Program-made: the position numbers and the translations under genes
Shown here: positions 8,878-16,003 of the stretch, one piece after another
How positions within the stretch are numbered: position 1 is the first letter of the stretch
Layout: the number at the start of each line of letters is the position of its first letter
DNA from: UBA5868 sp964482025
Lineage (GTDB): Bacteria > Pseudomonadota > Gammaproteobacteria > Pseudomonadales > Cellvibrionaceae
Assembly: GCA_964482025.1 (NCBI GenBank)
Contig: CAYZVN010000048.1
Span: 1 to 24,978, forward strand
Direction of reading: 5' to 3'
Length of the DNA: 24,978 nucleotides
The notes under the pieces: model-generated
Seen by the model: only the letters and a program-made list of their open reading frames with translations
Database searches by the model: none
Told to the model about the DNA's origin: nothing

Positions 8878-9991
8878 ACGCCGCAAACCCCGCTGCCTGT
8901 AGATCCTCCTGTAGCTCCGCTCCCTCTGCCATCACCTTAAAGTGGGCGAACTCGCGCCGCTCTGGATAGGTTTTGCGCAATTGGTCAAACGCCGCCCCCA
9001 CCTGCTCCGCCGGGGCGCCGAACAGCGCATCGCGCATGCGCCGGTCGTCGGCGGCAATATCGTAAGTAGCGGAGATGGCTGGGTTCAACTCCATCTCCGG
9101 CAGCACTTGCGCCGGCCCCAACAAACGCGCCATCAAGTCCTGCCGATGGCGACTCATCGCTTCTTCGTTTACCCCAAGGAACTGGCTGAGCGCAGCGTGA
9201 ATCATGGCGGAGCCGTTAAGCTTGCCTTCGTAGCTATAGCCGGCAATATGCGGAGTCCCGATCGCGACCATTTCCAGCAACGCCAGATTAATGCTCGGCT
9301 CGTCTTCCCATACATCCAGCACCACTCGCAAGTCGGCGTCCGCTTGCAGGTGCGCCAGCAAGGCGAGGTTGTCGATAGCACCGCCGCGACCCGCGTTCAG
9401 TAAGATGCTGCCCGGCCGCAAGCGTCGCAGCTGCTCAAAGCCGATCATATGGTGAGTGGGAAAGGGCCCGGCAGTGGTATAGGGGGTGTGGACGCAAATA
9501 ATGTCACAGTCCAGCGCCTGCTCTACCGCCACCAGACGGGAGTTGTGCGTTTTTGGCAGAAAGGGATCGTAAACGGAATGGGCGACCTTGAGCGCCGCCA
9601 GCACCCGGCACAAGCGCCCGCCGACATTGCCGCAACCGATCACGCCTATGCGTTTCTGTCGCCAGTTGCCCGCCAATTCCGTCAGCGCCGCCAACACATA
9701 CTGCACCACCCCGCCCGCGTTACACCCGGGCGCGCTGGCATAGGCGATGTGATTGCGCTTTAAGTATTCAGTGTCTAGGTGGTCGATGCCGATTGTACAA
9801 GTGCCGACAAAGCGTACTTTGCTGCCCGCCAAGAGCGACTCGCCAACCTTGGTGACCGAGCGCACCAACAGTATGTCCGCATCCCGCACCTGTTCTGCCT
9901 TCAAGTGGCGTCCCGGCGCCGTTACAACCTCGCCGAAGGGGGAGAAAAAATCGCGCACATAAGGGATGTTTTCATCCGCAATAATTTTCAT
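8867..9991 (-). CDS. pdxB: Erythronate-4-phosphate dehydrogenase, 374 aa
   Basis: PdxB oxidises 4-phospho-D-erythronate to 2-oxo-3-hydroxy-4-phosphobutanoate in the DXP-dependent pathway to pyridoxal phosphate, in the cytoplasm. The fold is that of D-2-hydroxyacid dehydrogenases. A substrate-binding N-terminus starts MKIIADENIPYV, and the NAD site IGVIGCGNVGGRL lies at about 115-127. The catalytic set is R202 in NAGRGG, E231 in WEDEP and H248 in GTPHIAGYS. The Arg-His spacing of 46 equals that of the E. coli enzyme, and the extra C-terminal PdxB dimerisation domain is present. Length is close to the usual 378. ATG 9991 is chosen because AAGG lies just upstream and the protein begins at the conserved MKI; the frame extends upstream without support. 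It heads an overlapping run with the kinase-like and GFA genes. Confidence 0.96.
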   Translation of the reverse strand: MKIIADENIPYVRDFFSPFGEVVTAPGRHLKAEQVRDADILLVRSVTKVGESLLAGSKVRFVGTCTIGIDHLDTEYLKRNHIAYASAPGCNAGGVVQYVLAALTELAGNWRQKRIGVIGCGNVGGRLCRVLAALKVAHSVYDPFLPKTHNSRLVAVEQALDCDIICVHTPYTTAGPFPTHHMIGFEQLRRLRPGSILLNAGRGGAIDNLALLAHLQADADLRVVLDVWEDEPSINLALLEMVAIGTPHIAGYSYEGKLNGSAMIHAALSQFLGVNEEAMSRHRQDLMARLLGPAQVLPEMELNPAISATYDIAADDRRMRDALFGAPAEQVGAAFDQLRKTYPERREFAHFKVMAEGAELQEDLQAAGFAAYDG

Positions 9992-10133
9992 AAGAACCTT
10001 TGTCATGGGGTGGCGGCACAGATGATGCCGATAAATCGGGCGCAGGTATGAGGATAATGCCAAGCCGCCTGAGGGGCTTCAACCAGCGCCTGTCGTGGCG
10101 TCGCAGGATACAGTGATCTGGCGCGTGCCTCGC

Positions 10134-10664
10134 TCAGCTGAGGTACTGCGCATCGTACAGCTCGGGGTCCAGCGCCTCGCCGGCACCATAAAAGTCCGCG
10201 AGCGCGCGGACAAACTGCGCCGGCCGCGCCGGTAAGCGCGCGCAATACGCCCGCGCCTGGGCGGCGATAGCCGCCTTGAAGCCGTCGCTCGCCCCCATCC
10301 CAGAGGCCAAGTTGTCCGCGCTGACGCGAAAACGCATACCGCACGCGGCGCTAAAGATCCATTCCAGCGCCTGGGGTTTAACTTCCACCCTCTCAAACTC
10401 TATCTGCTCAGCGGCGCTGCGACCGTCCGGTGCGTACCAGTAGCCGTAGTCGGTGAGCTTGCGTCGAGCTTCGCCCGCGATGCACCAGTGAGCCACCTCG
10501 TGCAGGGCGCTGGCGAAATAATCGCGGGTGAAGAGGATCCGCGCCGGCTGGCGCGCCGTAGCGGGCAAATAAAGTGGTTCGCCCGCTCCGCCTTCGAGGC
10601 AGGTATTGAATTCTGCGAAAAAGCAGCGTTCAAAGAGTTGTATCAAATCGGATGCACGATGCAT
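10134..10664 (-). CDS. epmC: Elongation factor P hydroxylase, 176 aa
   Basis: EpmC (YfcM) hydroxylates the lysine of elongation factor P that EpmA and EpmB have beta-lysylated. The metal-binding motif HEVAH (55-59) sits in ASALHEVAHWCIAGEARRK, a hallmark of the family. It is followed by DYGYWYAPDGR and FERVEVKPQALEW, also conserved in E. coli YfcM. Length is close to the E. coli protein. The ATG at 10664 gives the expected N-terminus (xDLIQLFERCF), though no clear ribosome site precedes it. It lies upstream of pdxB on the same strand with a gap of about 140 bases. epmA, epmB and efp are not in this window. Confidence 0.94.
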   Translation of the reverse strand: MHRASDLIQLFERCFFAEFNTCLEGGAGEPLYLPATARQPARILFTRDYFASALHEVAHWCIAGEARRKLTDYGYWYAPDGRSAAEQIEFERVEVKPQALEWIFSAACGMRFRVSADNLASGMGASDGFKAAIAAQARAYCARLPARPAQFVRALADFYGAGEALDPELYDAQYLS

Positions 10665-10787
10665 AACAGTACGAAATTACAACCTACGTGCGGGGGACGT
10701 TTTTAAAATGCTTATGCCAAAAAAATTGGTTGTCGATGCGAAAAGGGAGAGGAAACTCGACGAGTTAAAAATTATTGCGACTGGGTG

Positions 10788-10814
10788 TTGAGTTATTGGC
10801 ATTCTGCATATACT
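10788..10814 (+). promoter_or_regulatory. Possible sigma-70 promoter upstream of the 10901 gene
   Basis: TTGAGT (10788-10793) and TATACT (10809-10814) resemble -35 and -10 boxes ahead of the gene at 10901. The spacer is only 15 bases, shorter than the preferred 17, so the -35 may be wrong. The -10 is the stronger half. Confidence 0.35.
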
Positions 10815-10900
10815 GTTTATAGGTAGGCGACAAATTTTTTGTGCCGCGTAGGCTAACCCGCTCAACTGAGCCGACAAGCCCCCAGCTCGGAGGTGGTATT

Positions 10901-11605
10901 ATGAAGACCTCGAACTCCGGTCACAAGCTCGACAATGTGATCGACCTCTTTACCGGGAAGCCTTACACACCCCTCAAGGACACCCGCTTCATCCGCCTTT
11001 CCCCAGAACTTGACGGCCTCGAAATGCTTTATTCGAACGAAGCCAGTTCGGACAAGCTTTTCAGTCTGAAAATTCTCGCCTGGGGTTTGCGTGCGAACGG
11101 TGAAGTTGTGGGCTTAGTTCCCTGGTTGAACGATATTGTACCCTGCACCGATATACAGGATCCGTTAAACGGGCAGTGGGAAGGTTATTACGATGCCGGC
11201 ATTGACGAAATATTTTTCGAAGCGCCGATTCACAAAGTCGTGGAACTGGAAACCGCCGCAGAATACTACGATTATGAGTGTGAAAACCCTCAGGATATAG
11301 TGCAGGAAATTCCCGATACCATAGGCACCCATGCGGTTTTGTCGGGCACGGATTATAAAAGCTTGGTATTGCAAGAAGTCGTCAGCTGGCGCCTCCATAA
11401 CGACGGCACGATTTCAGGAATGCTGATTAACGAAGATAAAGTGGAAAGCACGCCAGTACTACCCGGCGACGACTGCCTATACGCCGCACAGTCGGATGAC
11501 CATTTCCGCTATTTTTTTCAGCATCACATTGCCAACAAAATCAAATCCAAGGACCCGGAGGCACTGGCGGCGATCAGTTTGCTGGTCGATGAATCCCACC
11601 GCTAA
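10901..11605 (+). CDS. Uncharacterised acidic cytoplasmic protein, 234 aa
   Basis: I do not recognise this family. The ATG at 10901 is well supported by GGAGGTGG about seven bases upstream; the open frame extends 60 bases further without a comparable site. There is no signal peptide or membrane segment. The protein is acidic and rich in aromatic residues, with a notable EYYDYECENP stretch near 120-130. It opens with a short polar N-terminus then VIDLFTGKPY (about 13-22). Two halves share a similar pattern: LKILAWGLRANGEVVGLVPWLND and LQEVVSWRLHNDGTISGMLINED. Both have the form 'W.L...G...G...', which suggests an internal duplication. It stands alone, with its own likely promoter and a strong terminator. 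Function unknown. Confidence 0.85.
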   Translation: MKTSNSGHKLDNVIDLFTGKPYTPLKDTRFIRLSPELDGLEMLYSNEASSDKLFSLKILAWGLRANGEVVGLVPWLNDIVPCTDIQDPLNGQWEGYYDAGIDEIFFEAPIHKVVELETAAEYYDYECENPQDIVQEIPDTIGTHAVLSGTDYKSLVLQEVVSWRLHNDGTISGMLINEDKVESTPVLPGDDCLYAAQSDDHFRYFFQHHIANKIKSKDPEALAAISLLVDESHR

Positions 11606-11622
11606 TTATTAACGCGGAGTTC

Positions 11623-11656
11623 AAAAATCCGGTATCGCAAAATACCGGATTTTTTT
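11623..11656. terminator. Bidirectional intrinsic terminator
   Basis: A 9-bp perfect stem, ATCCGGTAT (11627-11635) and ATACCGGAT (11642-11650), closes a CGCAAA loop. An A run lies on the left and seven T on the right, so it can end transcription both of the plus-strand gene ending at 11605 and of tusA arriving on the minus strand. The A/T runs can extend the stem. Confidence 0.92.
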
Positions 11657-11699
11657 GTTGCTGAAAAAGTTCGCGGACGGACAGCACCACGATGCACTT

Positions 11700-11945
11700 T
11701 CACCCTCCCTTGCGCAGATGATAAATAAAAGTCTCTTGCGCTACCTCTTGTCGCAAAAGCCGATGATTTAAAAACTGGCAAAATTTGGGAATGTCCCGCT
11801 GAGTTGACGGATCTGTGGCAATTACCTCCACGCAATCGCCTTTTTCGATTTCCCGCATAACTTTATGCAACAACATGATCGGCTCAGGACACTTAAGCCC
11901 TGTTGCATCGAGCAGTTTTGTAATTGTGTAATCCTCATCCGCCAT
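11700..11945 (-). CDS. tusA: Sulfurtransferase TusA, 81 aa
   Basis: TusA takes persulfide sulfur from IscS and passes it to the TusBCD relay for 2-thiolation of tRNA wobble uridine; it also feeds other sulfur pathways. The signature is DATGLKCPEP with Cys19, the same position as in E. coli TusA. It is followed by the conserved DPSTQRDIPKFC block and the RKGG C-terminus. ATG 11945 is chosen; three GTG codons directly precede it in frame and could also start, so the N-terminus is uncertain by up to three residues. The end is convergent with the 10901 gene across the shared terminator. Confidence 0.95.
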   Translation of the reverse strand: MADEDYTITKLLDATGLKCPEPIMLLHKVMREIEKGDCVEVIATDPSTQRDIPKFCQFLNHRLLRQEVAQETFIYHLRKGG

Positions 11946-11998
11946 CACCACCACCGTTACACCCGTTTAAACATTCGCAATACGCCTATTGTATAGCG

Positions 11999-12682
11999 CT
12001 AAAACACCAATGAACCTAGCTCGCCTTTAAGGGCAGCGCAGATAAATGCGCTTGCCGCCTGCGCCGCCGCGTCTTTATGTTGTTGATGGCTATAGCCCGA
12101 GCGACGCAAAGGCTTCAGGTCGTGATCGCCGCTGGCCAACCAACAAAAATGAATCGAATTGGCGATGCCGTAAGCGCTCACCTCCTCCCTAGAGCCCAAA
12201 GCGTCGCGCTCGCCCTGAACAATCAACAGCGGCACTGCGCATTCGGACAAGTGGGCGATGCGCAGGTTTTCCGGCTTGCCTGGCGGATGAAACGGATAGC
12301 CAAAGCAGATTAAGCCACGGCAAGACGCTGCGGCGCGCTCCGCCGCCCAGACAGTGGCCGCGCGCGCGCCCATGGATTTGCCGCCGATAAACAACGGAAG
12401 CGAGTCGCAGCGGTACTGTTCAATCATGGCGTCCCAGGCATCGAGCAGTACATCCATGCGATTGGGAGGACGGCGCTTGCCGTCGCGGCGGCGCTTTGCC
12501 ATATAGGGAAACTCAAAGCGCACCACCTCAAGGCCGCGCTCGGTAAGCGCCGCTGCCATGTCGTTCATAAAGCCACTGTCCATGGGCGCGCCAGCGCCAT
12601 GGGCGAATAACAGCCGAGCAAATGGCGCAGCGGCCGTATCGACAAGAACATCGCCAATCGGCTCCACGTTACTGCCGGTCAC
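11999..12682 (-). CDS. Alpha/beta hydrolase of the KANL3/Tex30-like family, 227 aa
   Basis: This is a small alpha/beta hydrolase with an intact triad: nucleophile S103 in GGKSMGAR, acid D160 in VQGERDALG, and base H187 in SGDHDLKP. The oxyanion segment FAHGAGAPMDS (27-36) is typical of the dienelactone-hydrolase-like Tex30 branch. No signal peptide is seen, so it is cytoplasmic. The start is GTG at 12682 with GGGAGGA six bases upstream, 14 bases inside the end of yheU, which implies coupling. The substrate is unknown. In E. coli yheU also neighbours a hydrolase gene (yheT), but that is a different hydrolase family. Confidence 0.88.
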   Translation of the reverse strand: MTGSNVEPIGDVLVDTAAAPFARLLFAHGAGAPMDSGFMNDMAAALTERGLEVVRFEFPYMAKRRRDGKRRPPNRMDVLLDAWDAMIEQYRCDSLPLFIGGKSMGARAATVWAAERAAASCRGLICFGYPFHPPGKPENLRIAHLSECAVPLLIVQGERDALGSREEVSAYGIANSIHFCWLASGDHDLKPLRRSGYSHQQHKDAAAQAASAFICAALKGELGSLVF

Positions 12683-12893
12683 GCCATTCCTCCCGGGTCA
12701 CCAGCGTGACACGCTCGAGTGTTTCGTCAAATACAATCAACACCTCACCGCGCGCCACCTGCGGCTTAAGGCGGGCGACTTTAGCCGCCAGGCTGAGCTC
12801 CTCTTCGCCATAGTCGGTGCCGTCGCGACTGATAAATTCCTCCAGCACACCCTGCAAGGCTTCCTCTGAGAGACTCTCCGGCGGAATGATCAT
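12669..12893 (-). CDS. yheU: YheU family (UPF0270) small protein, 74 aa
   Basis: This small conserved gammaproteobacterial protein has no established function. It carries the family pattern: MIIPPESLSEEAL at the start, the invariant-like SRDGTDYGEEE near 24-35, then KVARLKPQVARGEVLIVFDE and a short C-terminal strand. Length fits the family (about 72-80). ATG 12893 has GAGG seven bases upstream and matches the family N-terminus better than a start five codons further up. The 3' end overlaps the GTG start of the alpha/beta hydrolase, so the two form a translationally coupled pair. Confidence 0.92.
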   Translation of the reverse strand: MIIPPESLSEEALQGVLEEFISRDGTDYGEEELSLAAKVARLKPQVARGEVLIVFDETLERVTLVTREEWRDRQ

Positions 12894-12992
12894 CTGCAAC
12901 CTCAGCAAAATTGGCGACCTTAGCCAATTCCTCGCAGCTTGTGAATGACCTTCTTCCCTAGCGGGTGGTTCGCCCGCGCCAGCGCTTCCCCT

Positions 12993-12998
12993 TATACT
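12993..12998 (+). promoter_or_regulatory. Possible -10 box for the ACT-domain gene
   Basis: TATACT lies about 80 bases upstream of ATG 13077 in the divergent region shared with yheU. No good -35 matches at 16-18 bases, so this is weak. Confidence 0.25.
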
Positions 12999-13076
12999 CT
13001 CGCTACCGCAGCACCTTTAGCGACCGGGCAGCCACAATGGCGCTCTGCGACTCTCACACACTCGAGGCTTCCGACC

Positions 13077-13610
13077 ATGGACAAACACTTTATCCTTTCC
13101 GTACTCAGCGACGATCGACCAGGGGTTACCCGACGGATCGCCGAATCCGTGGCAAATCACCGAGGCAACTGGCTGGAAAGTCGGCTGACCAAGCTTGCGG
13201 GAAAGTTTGCCGGCGTGATTCACATACGCCTGGCTGCGGATAAGGTTGATGAGCTGAGCACGGCGATGCATGCACTCGCCGAACAGGGCATCAAGGTGAC
13301 GGTTGAAGAGCTGCAAACGGCAGCACAGCAAGAAGATAACCGCACGGCGATATTTAGCGCGGTCGGGCCCGATAGGCCCGGCATAGTGCTGGAAATTACC
13401 CAGGCGTTTACCCAATACAACATCAATATTGCCGAGCTCAACACCAATTGTTCCAGCATGCCCTACAGCGGCGAGCCCCTGTTTGAGGCCGGCGGCGTGT
13501 TGCACGTGCCTGCGGGAATCGATTTAGAGCAACTGACGGGGCAACTCGACACTATCGCGGACGCGCTGGGTGTCGACATTATTTTGGAAGAAGCGGCTCT
13601 AAAGGCTTAA
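13077..13610 (+). CDS. Double-ACT-domain protein, GcvR-like, 177 aa
   Basis: Two tandem ACT domains fill the protein, at about 4-75 and 90-170. Each begins with the same type of strand and loop: ILSVLSDDRPGVTRRIAE in the first and IFSAVGPDRPGIVLEITQ in the second. The first continues NRGNW-like as NHRGNWLESRLTKLAGKFAG, a pattern of glycine-cleavage repressor (GcvR) relatives. GcvR binds GcvA and represses gcvTHP in response to glycine. Whether this protein does the same is inferred, since GcvR-like proteins without gcvA nearby are common. ATG 13077 has GAGG ten bases upstream; the frame is open further upstream but lacks similarity. It is convergent with the next gene, 15 bases apart. Confidence 0.88.
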   Translation: MDKHFILSVLSDDRPGVTRRIAESVANHRGNWLESRLTKLAGKFAGVIHIRLAADKVDELSTAMHALAEQGIKVTVEELQTAAQQEDNRTAIFSAVGPDRPGIVLEITQAFTQYNINIAELNTNCSSMPYSGEPLFEAGGVLHVPAGIDLEQLTGQLDTIADALGVDIILEEAALKA

Positions 13611-13625
13611 CGACGTCGGCGTGGC

Positions 13626-14096
13626 CTAATGTGGCGTCTCGTCGAGAAGCTTTTTGACCGACATCTGTAAGAATTCCGCCACCCAATCGGTGGCGCTATC
13701 CAATAGAAAAAAATAATCCACGAGTTCAACTTCCTGCAACTTATCAATCACCACTCGGCGGCGCACCTCCGGCGAGTGGTTCACCGCAAACAGCGGCTCT
13801 CCATACAGCAACTTATAGGTGCCGAGCACGCAGATATCCTTAACAGGCTGCAGTGTGATCACCCCTTTAAATTCATAATCGGCAAGGGGACAGCTGAGAA
13901 CGAGGGCTTTGTTGGCGAACCTGAACAGATTGCCGGATGAGGTCTTTTCCAGGGAGGCCTCGAGCCCTTCTATATCCAAGGAGCGCGCATAGGCCAGCGC
14001 CGCTTGCAGCTGGGCCTTTTTTTGCGCCGAGCTTAGCTCCCGACCAAACTCCACTTTGGTCTTATCGGCATATAGTTGACTCGCCTCCAACTCCAT
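13626..14096 (-). CDS. Hypothetical cytoplasmic protein, 156 aa
   Basis: I do not recognise the family. There is no signal peptide or membrane span. The N-terminal third is helical and charged (KVEFGRELSSAQKKAQLQAALAY-type composition). The middle shows beta strands, including FRFANKALVLSCPLADYEFKG and ICVLGTYKLLYG, and the C-terminus is helical (VELVDYFFLLDSATDWVAEFLQ). ATG 14096 is chosen over the longer frame from 14117 because GGGGAG lies six bases before it. It is followed by grxD further downstream on the plus-strand map but transcribed separately, with the grxD terminator between. Function unknown. Confidence 0.8.
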   Translation of the reverse strand: MELEASQLYADKTKVEFGRELSSAQKKAQLQAALAYARSLDIEGLEASLEKTSSGNLFRFANKALVLSCPLADYEFKGVITLQPVKDICVLGTYKLLYGEPLFAVNHSPEVRRRVVIDKLQEVELVDYFFLLDSATDWVAEFLQMSVKKLLDETPH

Positions 14097-14207
14097 TCGC
14101 TGCTCCCCGGTGCGCACACAGGGCCAATCTTACGTCGAATCACCGGTGAGAGATGCCACGAAAATCACACCGGCGACCTTCTCTCGTGTGCGGCTGCGCC
14201 GGACAAT

Positions 14208-14232
14208 CAAAAACGGGCGCCGCAGCGCCCGT
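14208..14232 (-). terminator. Intrinsic terminator of grxD
   Basis: Read on the minus strand, an 8-bp perfect stem ACGGGCGC/GCGCCCGT (14213-14220 with 14225-14232) has a four-base loop and is followed by TTTTTGATTG. It lies 22 bases past the grxD stop. Confidence 0.88.
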
Positions 14233-14253
14233 CCAAAGAAGGTGGTGTATCCC

Positions 14254-14580
14254 TTATTGATCGTCCGCCGGAACGGCGCTTTCGATCAAAGGCTTCAACT
14301 CACCCTTTTCATGCATTTCGGTGACTATGTCGCAGCCGCCGACAAGCTCGCCCTTCACCCACAGCTGCGGGAAAGTCGGCCAGTTCGCGTACTTGGGTAA
14401 GCTCGCGCGGATATCGGGATTGGACAGCACATCGACATAAGCAAAGCGCCGACCGCAGGCCATTACCGCCTGTGATGTGCGCATGGAAAAGCCGCATTGG
14501 GGTGCGTCCGGAGAGCCTTTCATATAGAGAATAACGGGGTTTTGTTCGATCTGTTGCTTGATAGTTTCCATGATATCCAT
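14254..14580 (-). CDS. grxD: Monothiol glutaredoxin, Grx4/CGFS type, 108 aa
   Basis: GrxD-type glutaredoxins bind a glutathione-ligated [2Fe-2S] cluster and carry it to other proteins, often with BolA partners. The active-site CGFS motif is at 29-32 within YMKGSPDAPQCGFS. The glutathione-binding WPTFPQLWVKGELVGGCDI block is nearly identical to E. coli GrxD. Length is typical. ATG 14580 is preferred: GAGGTGA lies eight bases upstream. An in-frame GTG at 14592 and ATG at 14571 are less likely. It is a single-gene unit with its own terminator. Confidence 0.96.
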   Translation of the reverse strand: MDIMETIKQQIEQNPVILYMKGSPDAPQCGFSMRTSQAVMACGRRFAYVDVLSNPDIRASLPKYANWPTFPQLWVKGELVGGCDIVTEMHEKGELKPLIESAVPADDQ

Positions 14581-14879
14581 GGTTGGATTCACCTCGGCAA
14601 GACTGAAAAAATGCGGGATTAATCTGAGTGTTTTACTGGGATATTGTCCGCCATTCTACTCCTTTTGCAGCAGCGGATTCCAGCAACCGTCCAGAGCCAT
14701 AAGAGCAGACGGCCCCTCTCTTGAGACTATGCGTGGACGCGCTCGGCCGCAAAAGCGTGGTCACACACACGTGCAGGATCGTCCGCGCACCCAGGGTTTA
14801 TTGCAACGCATCATTCTACTCTTTCTCCAAAGGAGCATCCCCTGTAGGCTATGGCAAATTTTTTTCAAGGTTCGGTTTT

Positions 14880-15938
14880 ATGACGTGGTTGCTGTTGGTG
14901 CTAGGTCTGGTTTTATTGGTGTTTGGTGCAGACCTGATGGTCAAAGGCGCGGCTCGGCTGGCGGGCAACTTTGGCGTTCCCGCTCTGGTGATCGGCCTGA
15001 CGGTGGTGGCCTTCGGCACAAGCGCGCCGGAGCTCGCGGTGAGTGTAAAAGCCGCCTATTCCGGCCAGGCGGAGCTGGCCATTGCCAATGTCGTGGGCAG
15101 TAACATCTTCAATATCCTACTCATTCTGGGGCTCTCGGCGGTCATCGCGCCCTTAATGATTTCCCGACAGCTGATTCGCCAGGACGTCCCCATAATGGTA
15201 GGCGTTTCGTTAGTGGCTGCCGCAATGGCGCTTGACGGCAATATCGGTCGTCTTGAAGCACTGGTTCTCACCATCGGGCTGCTCAGCTACACCGCCTTTT
15301 TGTTTCACCAAGGCCGCAAACAGGGCATGGACACCTCGGATGAGGAAGTCGAAGCCATGCTGAAAGTCAAAGCGCCTGCCTGGCAGAATTTGCTGCTCGT
15401 TGCGGGCGGTTTGGTATTACTGGTACTGGGCGCACGCTGGTTGGTGCAAAGTGCGGTGGAAATCGCCACCATGTTTGGTGTGAGCGAGGCGGTGATCGGC
15501 TTGACGATTGTCGCTGCCGGCACCTCGCTACCGGAAGTGGTCACCTCGGTGGTGGCCACTATGCGCGGTGAGCGTGATATCGCCGTCGGCAATGTGGTCG
15601 GCAGTAATATCTTCAACATTCTCAGTGTGCTGGGTTTGTCTGGCCTAGTATCGCCGATACCGCTGCTGGCCGGCGAACAGTTGGTGCAGCTGGATCTCCC
15701 CGTGATGCTCGGCGCCGCGATTTTATGTGTGCCGCTGTTTTTTACCGGCGCGATCCTGGACCGCATCGAAGGCAGTATTTTTCTGGCGCTCTATGTTGCT
15801 TATATCTGGTATCTCATTGCGCTGGCGCTGGCGCTGCCTTACCTCCCCACGCTGCAAAACGGCATTGTTTTCGGCCTGCTGCCAGTGATGCTGGTGTACA
15901 TCACTTATTCTCTCTGGCATAGTCTGCGCCGACGCTGA
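14880..15938 (+). CDS. Calcium/sodium antiporter (YrbG family), 352 aa
   Basis: This is an inner-membrane exchanger of the Na+/Ca2+ exchanger superfamily, with about ten to eleven membrane helices. The two inverted Na_Ca_ex halves each carry the ion-binding alpha-repeat. In the first half, GTSAPELAVS is followed by GSNIFNILLILG. In the second, GTSLPEVVTS is followed by GSNIFNILSVLG. An acidic cytoplasmic loop (MDTSDEEVEAML) separates the halves. ATG 14880 is chosen because the first helix MTWLLLVLGLVLLVFGADLM starts there and AAGG lies upstream; the longer frame from 14721 has no membrane character. The 287 bases between grxD and this gene hold no gene I can support. Ion specificity is inferred from family. 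Confidence 0.92.
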   Translation: MTWLLLVLGLVLLVFGADLMVKGAARLAGNFGVPALVIGLTVVAFGTSAPELAVSVKAAYSGQAELAIANVVGSNIFNILLILGLSAVIAPLMISRQLIRQDVPIMVGVSLVAAAMALDGNIGRLEALVLTIGLLSYTAFLFHQGRKQGMDTSDEEVEAMLKVKAPAWQNLLLVAGGLVLLVLGARWLVQSAVEIATMFGVSEAVIGLTIVAAGTSLPEVVTSVVATMRGERDIAVGNVVGSNIFNILSVLGLSGLVSPIPLLAGEQLVQLDLPVMLGAAILCVPLFFTGAILDRIEGSIFLALYVAYIWYLIALALALPYLPTLQNGIVFGLLPVMLVYITYSLWHSLRRR

Positions 15939-15942
15939 TACC

Positions 15943-15969
15943 GCCATCCTGCTTCCGCAACAGGATGGC
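15943..15969 (+). other. Stem-loop between the exchanger and the CBS-domain gene
   Basis: GCCATCCTG (15943-15951) pairs perfectly with CAGGATGGC (15961-15969) around a nine-base loop, five bases past the exchanger stop. No T run follows, so it is not a standard intrinsic terminator. It may protect the upstream mRNA end or dampen read-through into the next gene. Confidence 0.55.
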
Positions 15970-16003
15970 AGTGCGGCCCAAGCCAAAGGCACCGCTAATT
16001 TTT

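Noticed and set aside
10606..10877. Short frames on both strands between epmC and the 10901 gene
   Set aside because: The region is AT-richer and looks like a promoter region; the frames overlap the candidate promoter and have no ribosome site or similarity I recognise.
13017..13505. 162-codon minus-strand frame opposite the ACT-domain gene
   Set aside because: The plus strand gives two clear ACT domains; the minus frame is a shadow.
14558..14879. Plus-strand frames ahead of the exchanger gene, including an N-terminal extension from 14721
   Set aside because: The extension lacks membrane character and a ribosome site; ATG 14880 fits the family start.
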